DNA of 64,000 nt from Uranotaenia lowii (GCF_029784155.1 NW_026598533.1:248001-312000); one strand, 5' to 3'. Shown: positions 11,880-26,100, counted from the first letter of the stretch. Notes: a model not told the origin generated them from the letters alone. Numbers and translations: made by a program.

Positions 11880-13783
11880 AGAAGCGTTTTTCGGGCATTC
11901 TGAGCTTAATTTGGAATCACAACTTTAAAATGCGATTTCTGGCCTTTAGAAGCGTTTTTCGGGCATTCTGAGCTTAATTTGGGATCACAACTTTAAAATG
12001 CGATTTCTGGCCTTTAGAAGCGTTTTTTAGCGATTCTGAGCTTAATTTGGGATCACAACTTTAAAATGCGATTTCTGGCCTTTAGAAGCGTTTTTCGGGC
12101 ATTCTGAGCTTAATTTGGGATCACAGCTTTAAAATGCGATTTCTGGCCTTTAGAAGCGTTTTTTGGCCATTCTGAGCTTAATTTGGGATCACAACTTTAA
12201 AATGCGATTTCTGGCCTTTAGAAGCGTTTTTCGGGCATTCTGAGCTTAATTTGGGATCACAACTTTAAAATGCGATTTCTGGCCTTTAGAAGCGTTTTTC
12301 GGGCATTCTGAGCTTAATTTGGGATCACAACTTTAAAATGCGATTTCTGGCCTTTAGAAGCGTTTTTCGGGCATTCTGAGCTTAATTTGGGATCACAACT
12401 TTAAAATGCGATTTCTGGCCTTTAGAAGCGTTTTTCGGGCATTCTGAGCTTAATTTGGGATCACAACTTTAAAATGCGATTTCTGGCCTTTAGAAGCGTT
12501 TTTCGGGCATTCTGAGCTTAATTTGGAGTCACAACTTTAAAATGCGATTTCTGGCCTTTAGAAGCGTTTTTTAGCGATTCTGAGCTTAATTTGGGATCAC
12601 AACTTTAAAATGCGATTTCTGGCCTTTAGAAGCGTTTTTCGGGCATTCTGAGCTTAATTTGGGATCACAACTTTAAAATGCGATTTCTGGCCTTTAGAAG
12701 CGTTTTTCGGGCATTCTGAGCTTAATTTGGGATCACAACTTTAAAATGCGATTTCTGGCCTTTAGAAGCGTTTTTCGGGCATTCTGAGCTTAATTTGGGA
12801 TCACAACTTTAAAATGCGATTTCTGGCCTTTAGAAGCGTTTTTCGGGCATTCTGAGCTTAATTTGGGATCACAACTTTAAAATGCGATTTCTGGCCTTTA
12901 GAAGCGTTTTTCGGGCATTCTGAGCTTAATTTGGGATCACAACTTTAAAATGCGATTTCTGGCCTTTAGAAGCGTTTTTTAGCGATTCTGAGCTTAATTT
13001 GAGATCACAACTTTAAAATGCGATTTCTGGCCTTTAGAAGCGTTTTTCGGGCATTCTGAGCTTAATTTGGGATCACAACTTTAAAATGCGATTTCTGGCC
13101 TTTAGAAGCGTTTTTTAGCGATTCTGAGCTTAATTTGGGATCACAACTTTAAAATGCGATTTCTGGCCTTTAGAAGCGTTTTTCGGGCATTCTGAGCTTA
13201 ATTTGGGATCACAACTTTAAAATGCGATTTCTGGCCTTTAGAAGCGTTTTTCGGGCATTCTGAGCTTAATTTGGGATCACAACTTTAAAATGCGATTTCT
13301 GGCCTTTAGAAGCGTTTTTCGGGCATTCTGAGCTTAATTTGGGATCACAACTTTAAAATGCGATTTCTGGCCTTTAGAAGCGTTTTTCGGGCATTCTGAG
13401 CTTAATTTGGGATCACAACTTTAAAATGCGATTTCTGGCCTTTAGAAGCGTTTTTCGGGCATTCTGAGCTTAATTTGGGATCACAACTTTAAAATGCGAT
13501 TTCTGGCCTTTAGAAGCGTTTTTTAGCGATTCTGAGCTTAATTTGAGATCACAACTTTAAAATGCGATTTCTGGCCTTTAGAAGCGTTTTTCGGGCATTC
13601 TGAGCTTAATTTGGGATCACAACTTTAAAATGCGATTTCTGGCCTTTAGAAGCGTTTTTTAGCGATTCTGAGCTTAATTTGGGATCACAACTTTAAAATG
13701 CGATTTCTGGCCTTTAGAAGCGTTTTTCGGGCATTCTGAGCTTAATTTGGGATCACAACTTTAAAATGCGATCTCTGGCCTTT
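11880..13783. repeat. HOR copy 2, five monomers shorter, and following A/B
   Basis: This repeats the order A (GGAATC), A, B, Ag, C of the previous unit. The m-tailed monomer then comes 1,360 bp after its counterpart instead of 1,700 bp, so exactly five monomers were lost or gained between C and Am. After Am (12492) the order B, five A, Bn, A, B agrees with copy 1 at the 1,360-bp offset. The region ends at an s-tailed A monomer (13716-13783) preceding class G. Confidence 0.85.
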
Positions 13784-14463
13784 AGAAGCGTTTTTCGGGC
13801 GTTCTGAGCTTAATTTGGGATCACAACTTTAAAATGCGATTTCTGGCCTTTAGAAGCGTTTTTTAGCGATTCTGAGCTTAATTTGGGATCACAACTTTAA
13901 AATGCGATTTCTGGCCTTTAGAAGCGTTTTTCGGGCATTCTGAGCTTAATTTGGGATCACAGCTTTAAAATGCGATTTCTGGCCTTTAGAAGCGTTTTTC
14001 GGGCATTCTGAGCTTAATTTGGGATCACAACTTTAAAATGCGATTTCTGGCCTTTAGAAGCGTTTTTCGGGCATTCTGAGCTTAATTTGGGATCACAACT
14101 TTAAAATGCGATTTCTGGCCTTTAGAAGCGTTTTTCGGGCATTCTGAGCTTAATTTGGGATCACAACTTTAAAATGCGATTTCTGGCCTTTAGAAGCGTT
14201 TTTCGGGCGTTCTGAGCTTAATTTGGGATCACAACTTTAAAATGCGATTTCTGGCCTTTAGAAGCGTTTTTTAGCGATTCTGAGCTTAATTTGAGATCAC
14301 AACTTTAAAATGCGATTTCTGGCCTTTAGAAGCGTTTTTCGGGCATTCTGAGCTTAATTTGGGATCACAACTTTAAAATGCGATTTCTGGCCTTTAGAAG
14401 CGTTTTTTAGCGATTCTGAGCTTAATTTGGGATCACAACTTTAAAATGCGATTTCTGGCCTTT

Positions 14464-14532
14464 AGAAGCCTTTTTTTGGGCATTCTGAGCTTAATTTGGG
14501 ATCACAACTTTAAAATGCGATTTCTGGCCTTT
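14464..14532 (+). repeat. First class D monomer (69 bp, seven T)
   Basis: Head GCC (G7C), seven T, then GGGCATT; one base longer than consensus. I find 23 D monomers, all between 14464 and about 55,355. In 21 cases the next monomer is class C. The two exceptions are 19840 (followed by Ag) and about 40,192 (followed by B). D thus behaves as part of a D-C block copied as one unit. Confidence 0.85.
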
Positions 14533-15689
14533 AGAAGCGTTTTTTGGCCATTCTGAGCTTAATTTGGGATCACAACTTTAAAATGCGATTTCTGGCCTTT
14601 AGAAGCGTTTTTCGGGCATTCTGAGCTTAATTTGGGATCACAGCTTTAAAATGCGATTTCTGGCCTTTAGAAGCGTTTTTCGGGCATTCTGAGCTTAATT
14701 TGGGATCACAACTTTAAAATGCGATTTCTGGCCTTTAGAAGCGTTTTTCGGGCATTCTGAGCTTAATTTGGGATCACAACTTTAAAATGCGATTTCTGGC
14801 CTTTAGAAGCGTTTTTCGGGCATTCTGAGCTTAATTTGGGATCACAACTTTAAAATGCGATTTCTGGCCTTTAGAAGCGTTTTTCGGGCATGCTGAGCTT
14901 AATTTGGGATCACAACTTTAAAATGCGATTTCTGGCCTTTAGAAGCGTTTTTTAGCGATTCTGAGCTTAATTTGGGATCACAACTTTAAAATGCGATTTC
15001 TGGCCTTTAGAAGCGTTTTTCGGGCATTCTAAGCTTAATTTGGAGTCACAACTTTAAAATGCGATTTCTGGCCTTTAGAAGCGTTTTTTAGCGATTCTGA
15101 GCTTAATTTGGGATCACAACTTTAAAATGCGATTTCTGGCCTTTAGAAGCCTTTTTTTGGGCATTCTGAGCTTAATTTGGGATCACAACTTTAAAATGCG
15201 ATTTCTGGCCTTTAGAAGCGTTTTTTGGCCATTCTGAGCTTAATTTGGGATCACAACTTTAAAATGCGATTTCTGGCCTTTAGAAGCGTTTTTTGGGCAT
15301 TCTGAGCTTAATTTGGGATCACAGCTTTAAAATGCGATTTCTGGCCTTTAGAAGCGTTTTTCGGGCATTCTGAGCTTAATTTGGGATCACAACTTTAAAA
15401 TGCGATTTCTGGCCTTTAGAAGCGTTTTTCGGGCATTCTGAGCTTAATTTGGGATCACAACTTTAAAATGCGATTTCTGGCCTTTAGAAGCGTTTTTCGG
15501 GCATTCTGAGCTTAATTTGGGATCACAACTTTAAAATGCGATTTCTGGCCTTTAGAAGCGTTTTTTAGCGATTCTGAGCTTAATTTGAGATCACAACTTT
15601 AAAATGCAATTTCTGGCCTTTAGAAGCGTTTTTCGGGCATTCTGAGCTTAATTTGGAGTCACAACTTTAAAATGCGATTTCTGGCCTTT

Positions 15690-15757
15690 AGAATACTTTT
15701 TAAGCGATTCTGAGCTTAATTTGGGATCACAACTTTAAAATGCGATTTCTGGCCTTT
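15690..15757 (+). repeat. Class I monomer with AATAC head
   Basis: The head reads AGAATAC followed by five T and AAGCG, in place of AGAAGCG, six T and AGCG. Three later copies, starting at about 24,536, 32,226 and 33,315, have six T and AGCG. Their spacing (8,846 and 7,690 bp) follows the long HOR, so this rare class tags homologous positions of successive long units. Confidence 0.85.
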
Positions 15758-18700
15758 AGAAGCGTTTTTCGGGTATTCTGAGCTTAATTTGGGATCACAA
15801 CTTTAAAATGCGATTTCTGGCCTTTAGAAGCGTTTTTCGGGCATTCTGAGCTTAATTTGGGATCACAACTTTAAAATGCGATTTCTGGCCTTTAGAAGCG
15901 TTTTTCGGGCATTCTGAGCTTAATTTGGGATCACAACTTTAAAATGCGATTTCTGGCCTTTAGAAGCGTTTTTTAGCGATTCTGAGCTTAATTTGAGATC
16001 ACAACTTTAAAATGCGATTTCTGGCCTTTAGAAGCGTTTTTCGGGCATTCTGAGCTTAATTTGGGATCACAACTTTAAAATGCGATTTCTGGCCTTTAGA
16101 AGCGTTTTTTAGCGATTCTGAGCTTAATTTGGGATCACAACTTTAAAATGCGATTTCTGGCCTTTAGAAGCCTTTTTTTGGGCATTCTGAGCTTAATTTG
16201 GGATCACAACTTTAAAATGCGATTTCTGGCCTTTAGAAGCGTTTTTTGGCCATTCTGAGCTTAATTTGGGATCACAACTTTAAAATGCGATTTCTGGCCT
16301 TTAGAAGCGTTTTTCGGGCATTCTGAGCTTAATTTGGGATCACAGCTTTAAAATGCGATTTCTGGCCTTTAGAAGCGTTTTTCGGGCATTCTGAGCTTAA
16401 TTTGGGATCACAACTTTAAAATGCGATTTCTGGCCTTTAGAAGCGTTTTTCGGGCATTCTGAGCTTAATTTGGGATCACAACTTTAAAATGCGATTTCTG
16501 GCCTTTAGAAGCGTTTTTCGGGCATTCTGAGCTTAATTTGGGATCACAACTTTAAAATGCGATTTCTGGCCTTTAGAAGCGTTTTTCGGGCATTCTGAGC
16601 TTAATTTGGAGTCACAACTTTAAAATGCGATTTCTGGCCTTTAGAAGCGTTTTTTAGCGATTCTGAGCTTAATTTGGGATCACAACTTTAAAATGCGATT
16701 TCTGGCCTTTAGAAGCGTTTTTCGGGCATTCTGAGCTTAATTTGGGATCACAACTTTAAAATGCGATTTCTGGCCTTTAGAAGCGTTTTTCGGGCATTCT
16801 GAGCTTAATTTGGGATCACAACTTTAAAATGCGATTTCTGGCCTTTAGAAGCGTTTTTCGGGCATTCTGAGCTTAATTTGGGATCACAACTTTAAAATGC
16901 GATTTCTGGCCTTTAGAAGCGTTTTTCGGGCATTCTGAGCTTAATTTGGGATCACAACTTTAAAATGCGATTTCTGGCCTTTAGAAGCGTTTTTTAGCGA
17001 TTCTGAGCTTAATTTGAGATCACAACTTTAAAATGCGATTTCTGGCCTTTAGAAGCGTTTTTCGGGCATTCTGAGCTTAATTTGGAGTCACAACTTTAAA
17101 ATGCGATTTCTGGCCTTTAGAAGCGTTTTTCGGGCATTCTGAGCTTAATTTGGGATCACAACTTTAAAATGCGATTCTGGCCTTTAGAAGCGTTTTTCGG
17201 GCATTCTGAGCTTAATTTGGGATCACAACTTTAAAATGCGATTTCTGGCCTTTAGAAGCGTTTTTCGGGCATTCTGAGCTTAATTTGGGATCACAACTTT
17301 AAAATGCGATCTCTGGCCTTTAGAAGCGTTTTTCGGGCGTTCTGAGCTTAATTTGGGATCACAACTTTAAAATGCGATTTCTGGCCTTTAGAAGCGTTTT
17401 TTAGCGATTCTGAGCTTAATTTGGGATCACAACTTTAAAATGCGATTTCTGGCCTTTAGAAGCGTTTTTCGGGCATTCTGAGCTTAATTTGGGATCACAG
17501 CTTTAAAATGCGATTTCTGGCCTTTAGAAGCGTTTTTCGGGCATTCTGAGCTTAATTTGGGATCACAACTTTAAAATGCGATTTCTGGCCTTTAGAAGCG
17601 TTTTTTAGCGATTCTGAGCTTAATTTGGGATCACAACTTTAAAATGCGATTTCTGGCCTTTAGAAGCGTTTTTCGGGCATTCTGAGCTTAATTTGGGATC
17701 ACAACTTTAAAATGCGATTTCTGGCCTTTAGAAGCGTTTTTCGGGCGTTCTGAGCTTAATTTGGGATCACAACTTTAAAATGCGATTTCTGGCCTTTAGA
17801 AGCGTTTTTTAGCGATTCTGAGCTTAATTTGAGATCACAACTTTAAAATGCGATTTCTGGCCTTTAGAAGCGTTTTTCGGGCATTCTGAGCTTAATTTGG
17901 GATCACAACTTTAAAATGCGATTTCTGGCCTTTAGAAGCGTTTTTCGGGCATTCTGAGCTTAATTTGGGATCACAACTTTAAAATGCGATTTCTGGCCTT
18001 TAGAAGCCTTTTTTTGGGCATTCTGAGCTTAATTTGGGATCACAACTTTAAAATGCGATTTCTGGCCTTTAGAAGCGTTTTTTGGCCATTCTGAGCTTAA
18101 TTTGGGATCACAACTTTAAAATGCGATTTCTGGCCTTTAGAAGCGTTTTTCGGGCATTCTGAGCTTAATTTGGGATCACAGCTTTAAAATGCGATTTCTG
18201 GCCTTTAGAAGCGTTTTTTGGCCATTCTGAGCTTAATTTGGGATCACAACTTTAAAATGCGATTTCTGGCCTTTAGAAGCGTTTTTCGGGCATTCTGAGC
18301 TTAATTTGGGATCACAACTTTAAAATGCGATTTCTGGCCTTTAGAAGCGTTTTTCGGGCATTCTGAGCTTAATTTGGGATCACAACTTTAAAATGCGATT
18401 TCTGGCCTTTAGAAGCGTTTTTCGAGCATTCTGAGCTTAATTTGGGATCACAACTTTAAAATGCGATTTCTGGCCTTTAGAAGCGTTTTTCGGGCGTTCT
18501 GAGCTTAATTTGGGATCACAACTTTAAAATGCGATTTCTGGCCTTTAGAAGCGTTTTTTAGCGATTCTGAGCTTAATTTGAGATCACAACTTTAAAATGC
18601 GATTTCTGGCCTTTAGAAGCGTTTTTCGGGCATTCTGAGCTTAATTTGGGATCACAACTTTAAAATGCGATTTCTGGCCTTTAGAAGCGTTTTTTAGCGA

Positions 18701-19091
18701 TTCTGAGCTTAATTTGGGATCACAACTTTAAAATGCGATTTCTGGCCTTTAGAAGCCTTTTTTTGGGCATTCTGAGCTTAATTTGGGATCACAACTTTAA
18801 AATGCGATTTCTGGCCTTTAGAAGCGTTTTTTGGCCATTCTGAGCTTAATTTGGGATCACAACTTTAAAATGCGATTTCTGGCCTTTAGAAGCGTTTTTC
18901 GGGCATTCTGAGCTTAATTTGGGATCACAGCTTTAAAATGCGATTTCTGGCCTTTAGAAGCGTTTTTTGGCCATTCTGAGCTTAATTTGGGATCACAACT
19001 TTAAAATGCGATTTCTGGCCTTTAGAAGCGTTTTTCGGGCATTCTGAGCTTAATTTGGGATCACAACTTTAAAATGCGATCTCTGGCCTTT

Positions 19092-20112
19092 AGAAGCGTT
19101 TTTCGGGCGTTCTGAGCTTAATTTGGGATCACAACTTTAAAATGCGATTTCTGGCCTTTAGAAGCGTTTTTTAGCGATTCTGAGCTTAATTTGAGATCAC
19201 AACTTTAAAATGCGATTTCTGGCCTTTAGAAGCGTTTTTCGGCCATTCTGAGCTTAATTTAGGATCACAACTTTAAAATGCGATTTCTGGCCTTTAGAAG
19301 CGTTTTTCGGGCATTCTGAGCTTAATTTGGGATCACAACTTTAAAATGCGATTTCTGGCTTTTAGAAGCGTTTTTCGGGCATTCTGAGCTTAATTTGGGA
19401 TCACAACTTTAAAATGCGATTTCTGGCCTTTAGAAGCGTTTTTTAGCGATTCTGAGCTTAATTTGGGATCACAACTTTAAAATGCGATTTCTGGCATTTA
19501 GAAGCGTTTTTCGGGCATTCTGAGCTTAATTTGGGATCACAACTTTAAAATGCGATTTCTGGCCTTTAGAAGCATTTTTCGGGCATTCTGAGCTTAATTT
19601 GGGATCACAACTTTAAAATGCGATTTCTGGCCTTTAGAAGCGTTTTTAAGCGATTCTGAGCTTAATTTGGGATCACAACTTTAAAATGCGATTTCTGGCC
19701 TTTAGAAGCGTTTTTCGGGCATTCTGAGCTTAATTTGGGATCACAACTTTAAAATGCGATTTCTGGCCTTTAGAAGCGTTTTTCGGGCATTCTGAGCTTA
19801 ATTTGGGATCACAACTTTAAAATGCGATTTCTGGCCTTTAGAAGCCTTTTTTTGGGCATTCTGAGCTTAATTTGGGATCACAACTTTAAAATGCGATTTC
19901 TGGCCTTTAGAAGCGTTTTTCGGGCATTCTGAGCTTAATTTGGGATCACAGCTTTAAAATGCGATTTCTGGCCTTTAGAAGCGTTTTTTGGCCATTCTGA
20001 GCTTAATTTGGGATCACAACTTTAAAATGCGATTTCTGGCCTTTAGAAGCGTTTTTCGGGCATTCTGAGCTTAATTTGGGATCACAACTTTAAAATGCGA
20101 TCTCTGGCCTTT
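19092..20112. repeat. 15-monomer tandem duplication unit (1,021 bp)
   Basis: Order: G, Bn, H, A, A (CTTTTAG before it), B, A (CATTTAG before it), E, J, A, A, D, Ag, C, A with s tail. The s-G junction recurs exactly 1,021 bp later (15 x 68 plus one base for the 69-bp D). The following sequence repeats G, Bn, H, A, tA, B, aA, E, J, A, A before changing to a different order. Class H (CGGCC with TTTAGGATC) is seen here for the first time in the window, at 19228. Confidence 0.9.
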
Positions 20113-23100
20113 AGAAGCGTTTTTCGGGCGTTCTGAGCTTAATTTGGGATCACAACTTTAAAATGCGATTTCTGGCCTTTAGAAGCGTTTTTTAGCGATT
20201 CTGAGCTTAATTTGAGATCACAACTTTAAAATGCGATTTCTGGCCTTTAGAAGCGTTTTTCGGCCATTCTGAGCTTAATTTAGGATCACAACTTTAAAAT
20301 GCGATTTCTGGCCTTTAGAAGCGTTTTTCGGGCATTCTGAGCTTAATTTGGGATCACAACTTTAAAATGCGATTTCTGGCTTTTAGAAGCGTTTTTCGGG
20401 CATTCTGAGCTTAATTTGGGATCACAACTTTAAAATGCGATTTCTGGCCTTTAGAAGCGTTTTTTAGCGATTCTGAGCTTAATTTGGGATCACAACTTTA
20501 AAATGCGATTTCTGGCATTTAGAAGCGTTTTTCGGGCATTCTGAGCTTAATTTGGGATCACAACTTTAAAATGCGATTTCTGGCCTTTAGAAGCATTTTT
20601 CGGGCATTCTGAGCTTAATTTGGGATCACAACTTTAAAATGCGATTTCTGGCCTTTAGAAGCGTTTTTAAGCGATTCTGAGCTTAATTTGGGATCACAAC
20701 TTTAAAATGCGATTTCTGGCCTTTAGAAGCGTTTTTCGGGCATTCTGAGCTTAATTTGGGATCACAACTTTAAAATGCGATTTCTGGCCTTTAGAAGCGT
20801 TTTTCGGGCATTCTGAGCTTAATTTGGGATCACAACTTTAAAATGCGATTTCTGGCCTTTAGAAGCGTTTTTCGGGCATTCTGAGCTTAATTTGGGATCA
20901 CAACTTTAAAATGCGATTTCTGGCCTTTAGAAGCGTTTTTCGGGCATTCTGAGCTTAATTTGGGATCACAACTTTAAAATGCGATTTCTGGCCTTTAGAA
21001 GCGTTTTTTAGCGATTCTGAGCTTAATTTGGGATCACAACTTTAAAATGCGATTTCTGGCCTTTAGAAGCGTTTTTCGGGCATTCTGAGCTTAATTTGGG
21101 ATCACAACTTTAAAATGCGATTTCTGGCCTTTAGAAGCATTTTTCGGGCATTCTGAGCTTAATTTGGGATCACAACTTTAAAATGCGATTTCTGGCCTTT
21201 AGAAGCGTTTTTTAGCGATTCTGAGCTTAATTTGGGATCACAACTTTAAAATGCGATTTCTGGCCTTTAGAAGCGTTTTTCGGGCATTCTGAGCTTAATT
21301 TGGGATCACAACTTTAAAATGCGATTTCTGGCCTTTAGAAGCGTTTTTTAGCGATTCTGAGCTTAATTTGGGATCACAACTTTAAAATGCGATTTCTGGC
21401 CTTTAGAAGCGTTTTTCGGGCATTCTGAGCTTAATTTGGGATCACAACTTTAAAATGCGATTTCTGCCCTTTGGAAGCGTTTTTCGGGCGTTCTGAGCTT
21501 AATTTGGGATCACAACTTTAAAATGCGATTTCTGGCCTTTAGAAGCGTTTTTCGGGCATTCTGAGCTTAATTTGGGATCACAACTTTAAAATGCGATTTC
21601 TGGCCTTTAGAAGCGTTTTTCGGGCATTCTGAGCTTAATTTGGGATCACAACTTTAAAATGCGATTTCTGGCCTTTAGAAGCGTTTTTCGGGCATTCTGA
21701 GCTTAATTTGGGATCACAACTTTAAAATGCGATTTCTGGCCTTTAGAAGCGTTTTTTAGCGATTCTGAGCTTAATTTGGGATCACAACTTTAAAATGCGA
21801 TTTCTGGCCTTTAGAAGCGTTTTTCGGGCATTCTGAGCTTAATTTGGGATCACAGCTTTAAAATGCGATTTCTGGCCTTTAGAAGCGTTTTTTGGCCATT
21901 CTGAGCTTAATTTGGGATCACAACTTTAAAATGCGATTTCTGGCCTTTAGAAGCGTTTTTCGGGCATTCTGAGCTTAATTTGGGATCACAACTTTAAAAT
22001 GCGATTTCTGGCCTTTAGAAGCCTTTTTTTGGGCATTCTGAGCTTAATTTGGGATCACAACTTTAAAATGCGATTTCTGGCCTTTAGAAGCGTTTTTTGG
22101 CCATTCTGAGCTTAATTTGGGATCACAACTTTAAAATGCGATTTCTGGCCTTTAGAAGCGTTTTTCGGGCATTCTGAGCTTAATTTGGGATCACAACTTT
22201 AAAATGCGATTTCTGGCCTTTAGAAGCGTTTTTCGGGCATTCTGAGCTTAATTTGGGATCACAACTTTAAAATGCGATTTCTGGCCTTTAGAAGCGTTTT
22301 TCGAGCATTCTGAGCTTAATTTGGGATCACAACTTTAAAATGCGATTTCTGGCCTTTAGAAGCGTTTTTCGGGCATTCTGAGCTTAATTTGGTATCACAA
22401 CTTTAAAATGCGATTTCTGGTCTTTAGAAGCGTTTTTCGGGCATTCTGAGCTTAATTTGGGGATCACAACTTTAAAATGCGATTTCTGGCCTTTAGAAGC
22501 GTTTTTCGGGCATTCTGAGCTTAATTTGGGATCACAACTTTAAAATGCGATTTCTGGCCTTTAGAAGCGTTTTTTGGCCATTCTGAGCTTAATTTGGGAT
22601 CACAACTTTAAAATGCGATTTCTGGCCTTTAGAAGCGTTTTTCGGGCATTCTGAGCTTAATTTGGGATCACAACTTTAAAATGCGATTTCTGGCCTTTAG
22701 AAGCGTTTTTTAGCGATTCTGAGCTTAATTTGGGATCACAACTTTAAAATGCGATTTCTGGCCTTTAGAAGCGTTTTTCGGGCATTCTGAGCTTAATTTG
22801 GGATCACAACTTTAAAATGCGATTTCTGGCCTTTAGAAGCGTTTTTCGGGCATTCTGAGCTTAATTTGGGATCACAACTTTAAAATGCGATTTCTGGCCT
22901 TTAGAAGCGTTTTTCGGGCATTCTGAGCTTAATTTGGGATCACAACTTTAAAATGCGATTTCTGGCCTTTAGAAGCGTTTTTCGGGCGTTCTGAGCTTAA
23001 TTTGGGATCACAACTTTAAAATGCGATTTCTGGCCTTTAGAAGCGTTTTTTAGCGATTCTGAGCTTAATTTGAGATCACAACTTTAAAATGCGATTTCTG

Positions 23101-26100
23101 GCCTTTAGAAGCGTTTTTCGGCCATTCTGAGCTTAATTTAGGATCACAACTTTAAAATGCGATTTCTGGCCTTTAGAAGCGTTTTTTAGCGATTCTGAGC
23201 TTAATTTGAGATCACAACTTTAAAATGCGATTTCTGGCCTTTAGAAGCGTTTTTCGGGCGTTCTGAGCTTAATTTGGGATCACAACTTTAAAATGCGATT
23301 TCTGGCCTTTAGAAGCGTTTTTTAGCGATTCTGAGCTTAATTTGGGATCACAACTTTAAAATGCGATTTCTGGCCTTTAGAAGCGTTTTTCGGGCATTCT
23401 GAGCTTAATTTGGGATCACAACTTTAAAATGCGATCTCTGGCCTTTAGAAGCGTTTTTCGGGCGTTCTGAGCTTAATTTGGGATCACAACTTTAAAATGC
23501 GATTTCTGGCCTTTAGAAGCGTTTTTTAGCGATTCTGAGCTTAATTTGGGATCACAACTTTAAAATGCGATTTCTGGCCTTTAGAAGCGTTTTTCGGGCA
23601 TTCTGAGCTTAATTTGGGATCACAGCTTTAAAATGCGATTTCTGGCCTTTAGAAGCGTTTTTCGGGCATTCTGAGCTTAATTTGGGATCACAACTTTAAA
23701 ATGCGATTTCTGGCCTTTAGAAGCGTTTTTCGGGCGTTCTGAGCTTAATTTGGGATCACAACTTTAAAATGCGATTTCTGGCCTTTAGAAGCGTTTTTTA
23801 GCGATTCTGAGCTTAATTTGAGATCACAACTTTAAAATGCGATTTCTGGCCTTTAGAAGCGTTTTTCGGGCATTCTGAGCTTAATTTGGGATCACAACTT
23901 TAAAATGCGATTTCTGGCCTTTAGAAGCGTTTTTTAGCGATTCTGAGCTTAATTTGGGATCACAACTTTAAAATGCGATTTCTGGCCTTTAGAAGCCTTT
24001 TTTTGGGCATTCTGAGCTTAATTTGGGATCACAACTTTAAAATGCGATTTCTGGCCTTTAGAAGCGTTTTTTGGCCATTCTGAGCTTAATTTGGGATCAC
24101 AACTTTAAAATGCGATTTCTGGCCTTTAGAAGCGTTTTTCGGGCATTCTGAGCTTAATTTGGGATCACAGCTTTAAAATGCGATTTCTGGCCTTTAGAAG
24201 CGTTTTTCGGGCATTCTGAGCTTAATTTGGGATCACAACTTTAAAATGCGATTTCTGGCCTTTAGAAGCGTTTTTCGGGCATTCTGAGCTTAATTTGGGA
24301 TCACAACTTTAAAATGCGATTTCTGGCCTTTAGAAGCGTTTTTCGGGCATTCTGAGCTTAATTTGGGATCACAACTTTAAAATGCGATTTCTGGCCTTTA
24401 GAAGCGTTTTTTAGCGATTCTGAGCTTAATTTGAGTTCACAACTTTAAAATGCGATTTCTGGCCTTTAGAAGCGTTTTTCGGGCATTCTGAGCTTAATTT
24501 GGAGTCACAACTTTAAAATGCGATTTCTGGCCTTTAGAATACTTTTTTAGCGATTCTGAGCTTAATTTGGGATCACAACTTTAAAATGCGATTTCTGGCC
24601 TTTAGAAGCGTTTTTCGGGCATTCTGAGCTTAATTTGGGATCACAACTTTAAAATGCGATTTCTGGCCTTTAGAAGCGTTTTTCGGGCATTCTGAGCTCA
24701 ATTTGGGATCACAACTTTAAAATGCGATTTCTGGCCTTTAGAAGCGTTTTTCGGGCATGCTGAGCTTAATTTGGGATCACAACTTTAAAATGCGATTTCT
24801 GGCCTTTAGAAGCGTTTTTTAGCGATTCTGAGCTTAATTTGGGATCACAACTTTAAAATGCGATTTCTGGCCTTTAGAAGCGTTTTTCGGGCATTCTGAG
24901 CTTAATTTGGAGTCACAACTTTAAAATGCGATTTCTGGCCTTTAGAAGCGTTTTTTAGCGATTCTGAGCTTAATTTGAGATCACAACTTTAAAATGCGAT
25001 TTCTGGCCTTTAGAAGCGTTTTTCGGGCATTCTGAGCTTAATTTGGGATCACAACTTTAAAATGCGATTTCTGGCCTTTAGAAGCGTTTTTTAGCGATTC
25101 TGAGCTTAATTTGGGATCACAACTTTAAAATGCGATTTCTGGCCTTTAGAAGCCTTTTTTTGGGCATTCTGAGCTTAATTTGGGATCACAACTTTAAAAT
25201 GCGATTTCTGGCCTTTAGAAGCGTTTTTTGGCCATTCTGAGCTTAATTTGGGATCACAACTTTAAAATGCGATTTCTGGCCTTTAGAAGCGTTTTTCGGG
25301 CATTCTGAGCTTAATTTGGAGTCACAACTTTAAAATGCGATTTCTGGCCTTTAGAAGCGTTTTTTAGCGATTCTGAGCTTAATTTGGGATCACAACTTTA
25401 AAATGCGATTTCTGGCCTTTAGAAGCGTTTTTCGGGCATTCTGAGCTTAATTTGGAGTCACAACTTTAAAATGCGATTTCTGGCCTTTAGAAGCGTTTTT
25501 TAGCGATTCTGAGCTTAATTTGGGATCACAACTTTAAAATGCGATTTCTGGCCTTTAGAAGCGTTTTTTGGCCATTCTGAGCTTAATTTGGGATCACAAC
25601 TTTAAAATGCGATTTCTGGCCTTTAGAAGCGTTTTTCGGGCATTCTGAGCTTAATTTGGGATCACAGCTTTAAAATGCGATTTCTGGCCTTTAGAAGCGT
25701 TTTTCGGGCATTCTGAGCTTAATTTGGGATCACAACTTTAAAATGCGATTTCTGGCCTTTAGAAGCGTTTTTCGGGCATTCTGAGCTTAATTTGGGATCA
25801 CAACTTTAAAATGCGATTTCTGGCCTTTAGAAGCGTTTTTCGGGCATTCTGAGCTTAATTTGGGATCACAACTTTAAAATGCGATTTCTGGCCTTTAGAA
25901 GCGTTTTTCGGGCATTCTGAGCTTAATTAGGAGTCACAACTTTAAAATGCGATTTCTGGCCTTTAGAAGCGTTTTTTAGCGATTCTGAGCTTAATTTGGG
26001 ATCACAACTTTAAAATGCGATTTCTGGCCTTTAGAAGCGTTTTTCGGGCATTCTGAGCTTAATTTGGGATCACAACTTTAAAATGCGATTTCTGGCCTTT

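Larger units (their letters stand above)
13784..19091. repeat. Array domain 4: first D, I and D-C-A-Ag modules
   Basis: Class D (GCC plus seven T, 69 bp) first appears at 14464 and is followed by C. D-C pairs recur from 15145, about 16.16, 18.0 and 18.75 kb, usually as D-C-A-Ag. The first class I monomer (AATAC head) is at 15690-15757. The only HindIII site in the window (15031-15036) comes from CTAAGC in one monomer. A 67-bp monomer near 17,171 lacks one T of ATTTCT. The s-G-B-A-Ag series at about 17,300 resembles those at 26,700 and 34,870, so this domain looks like an incomplete, diverged relative of the 8-kb HOR downstream. Confidence 0.8.
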
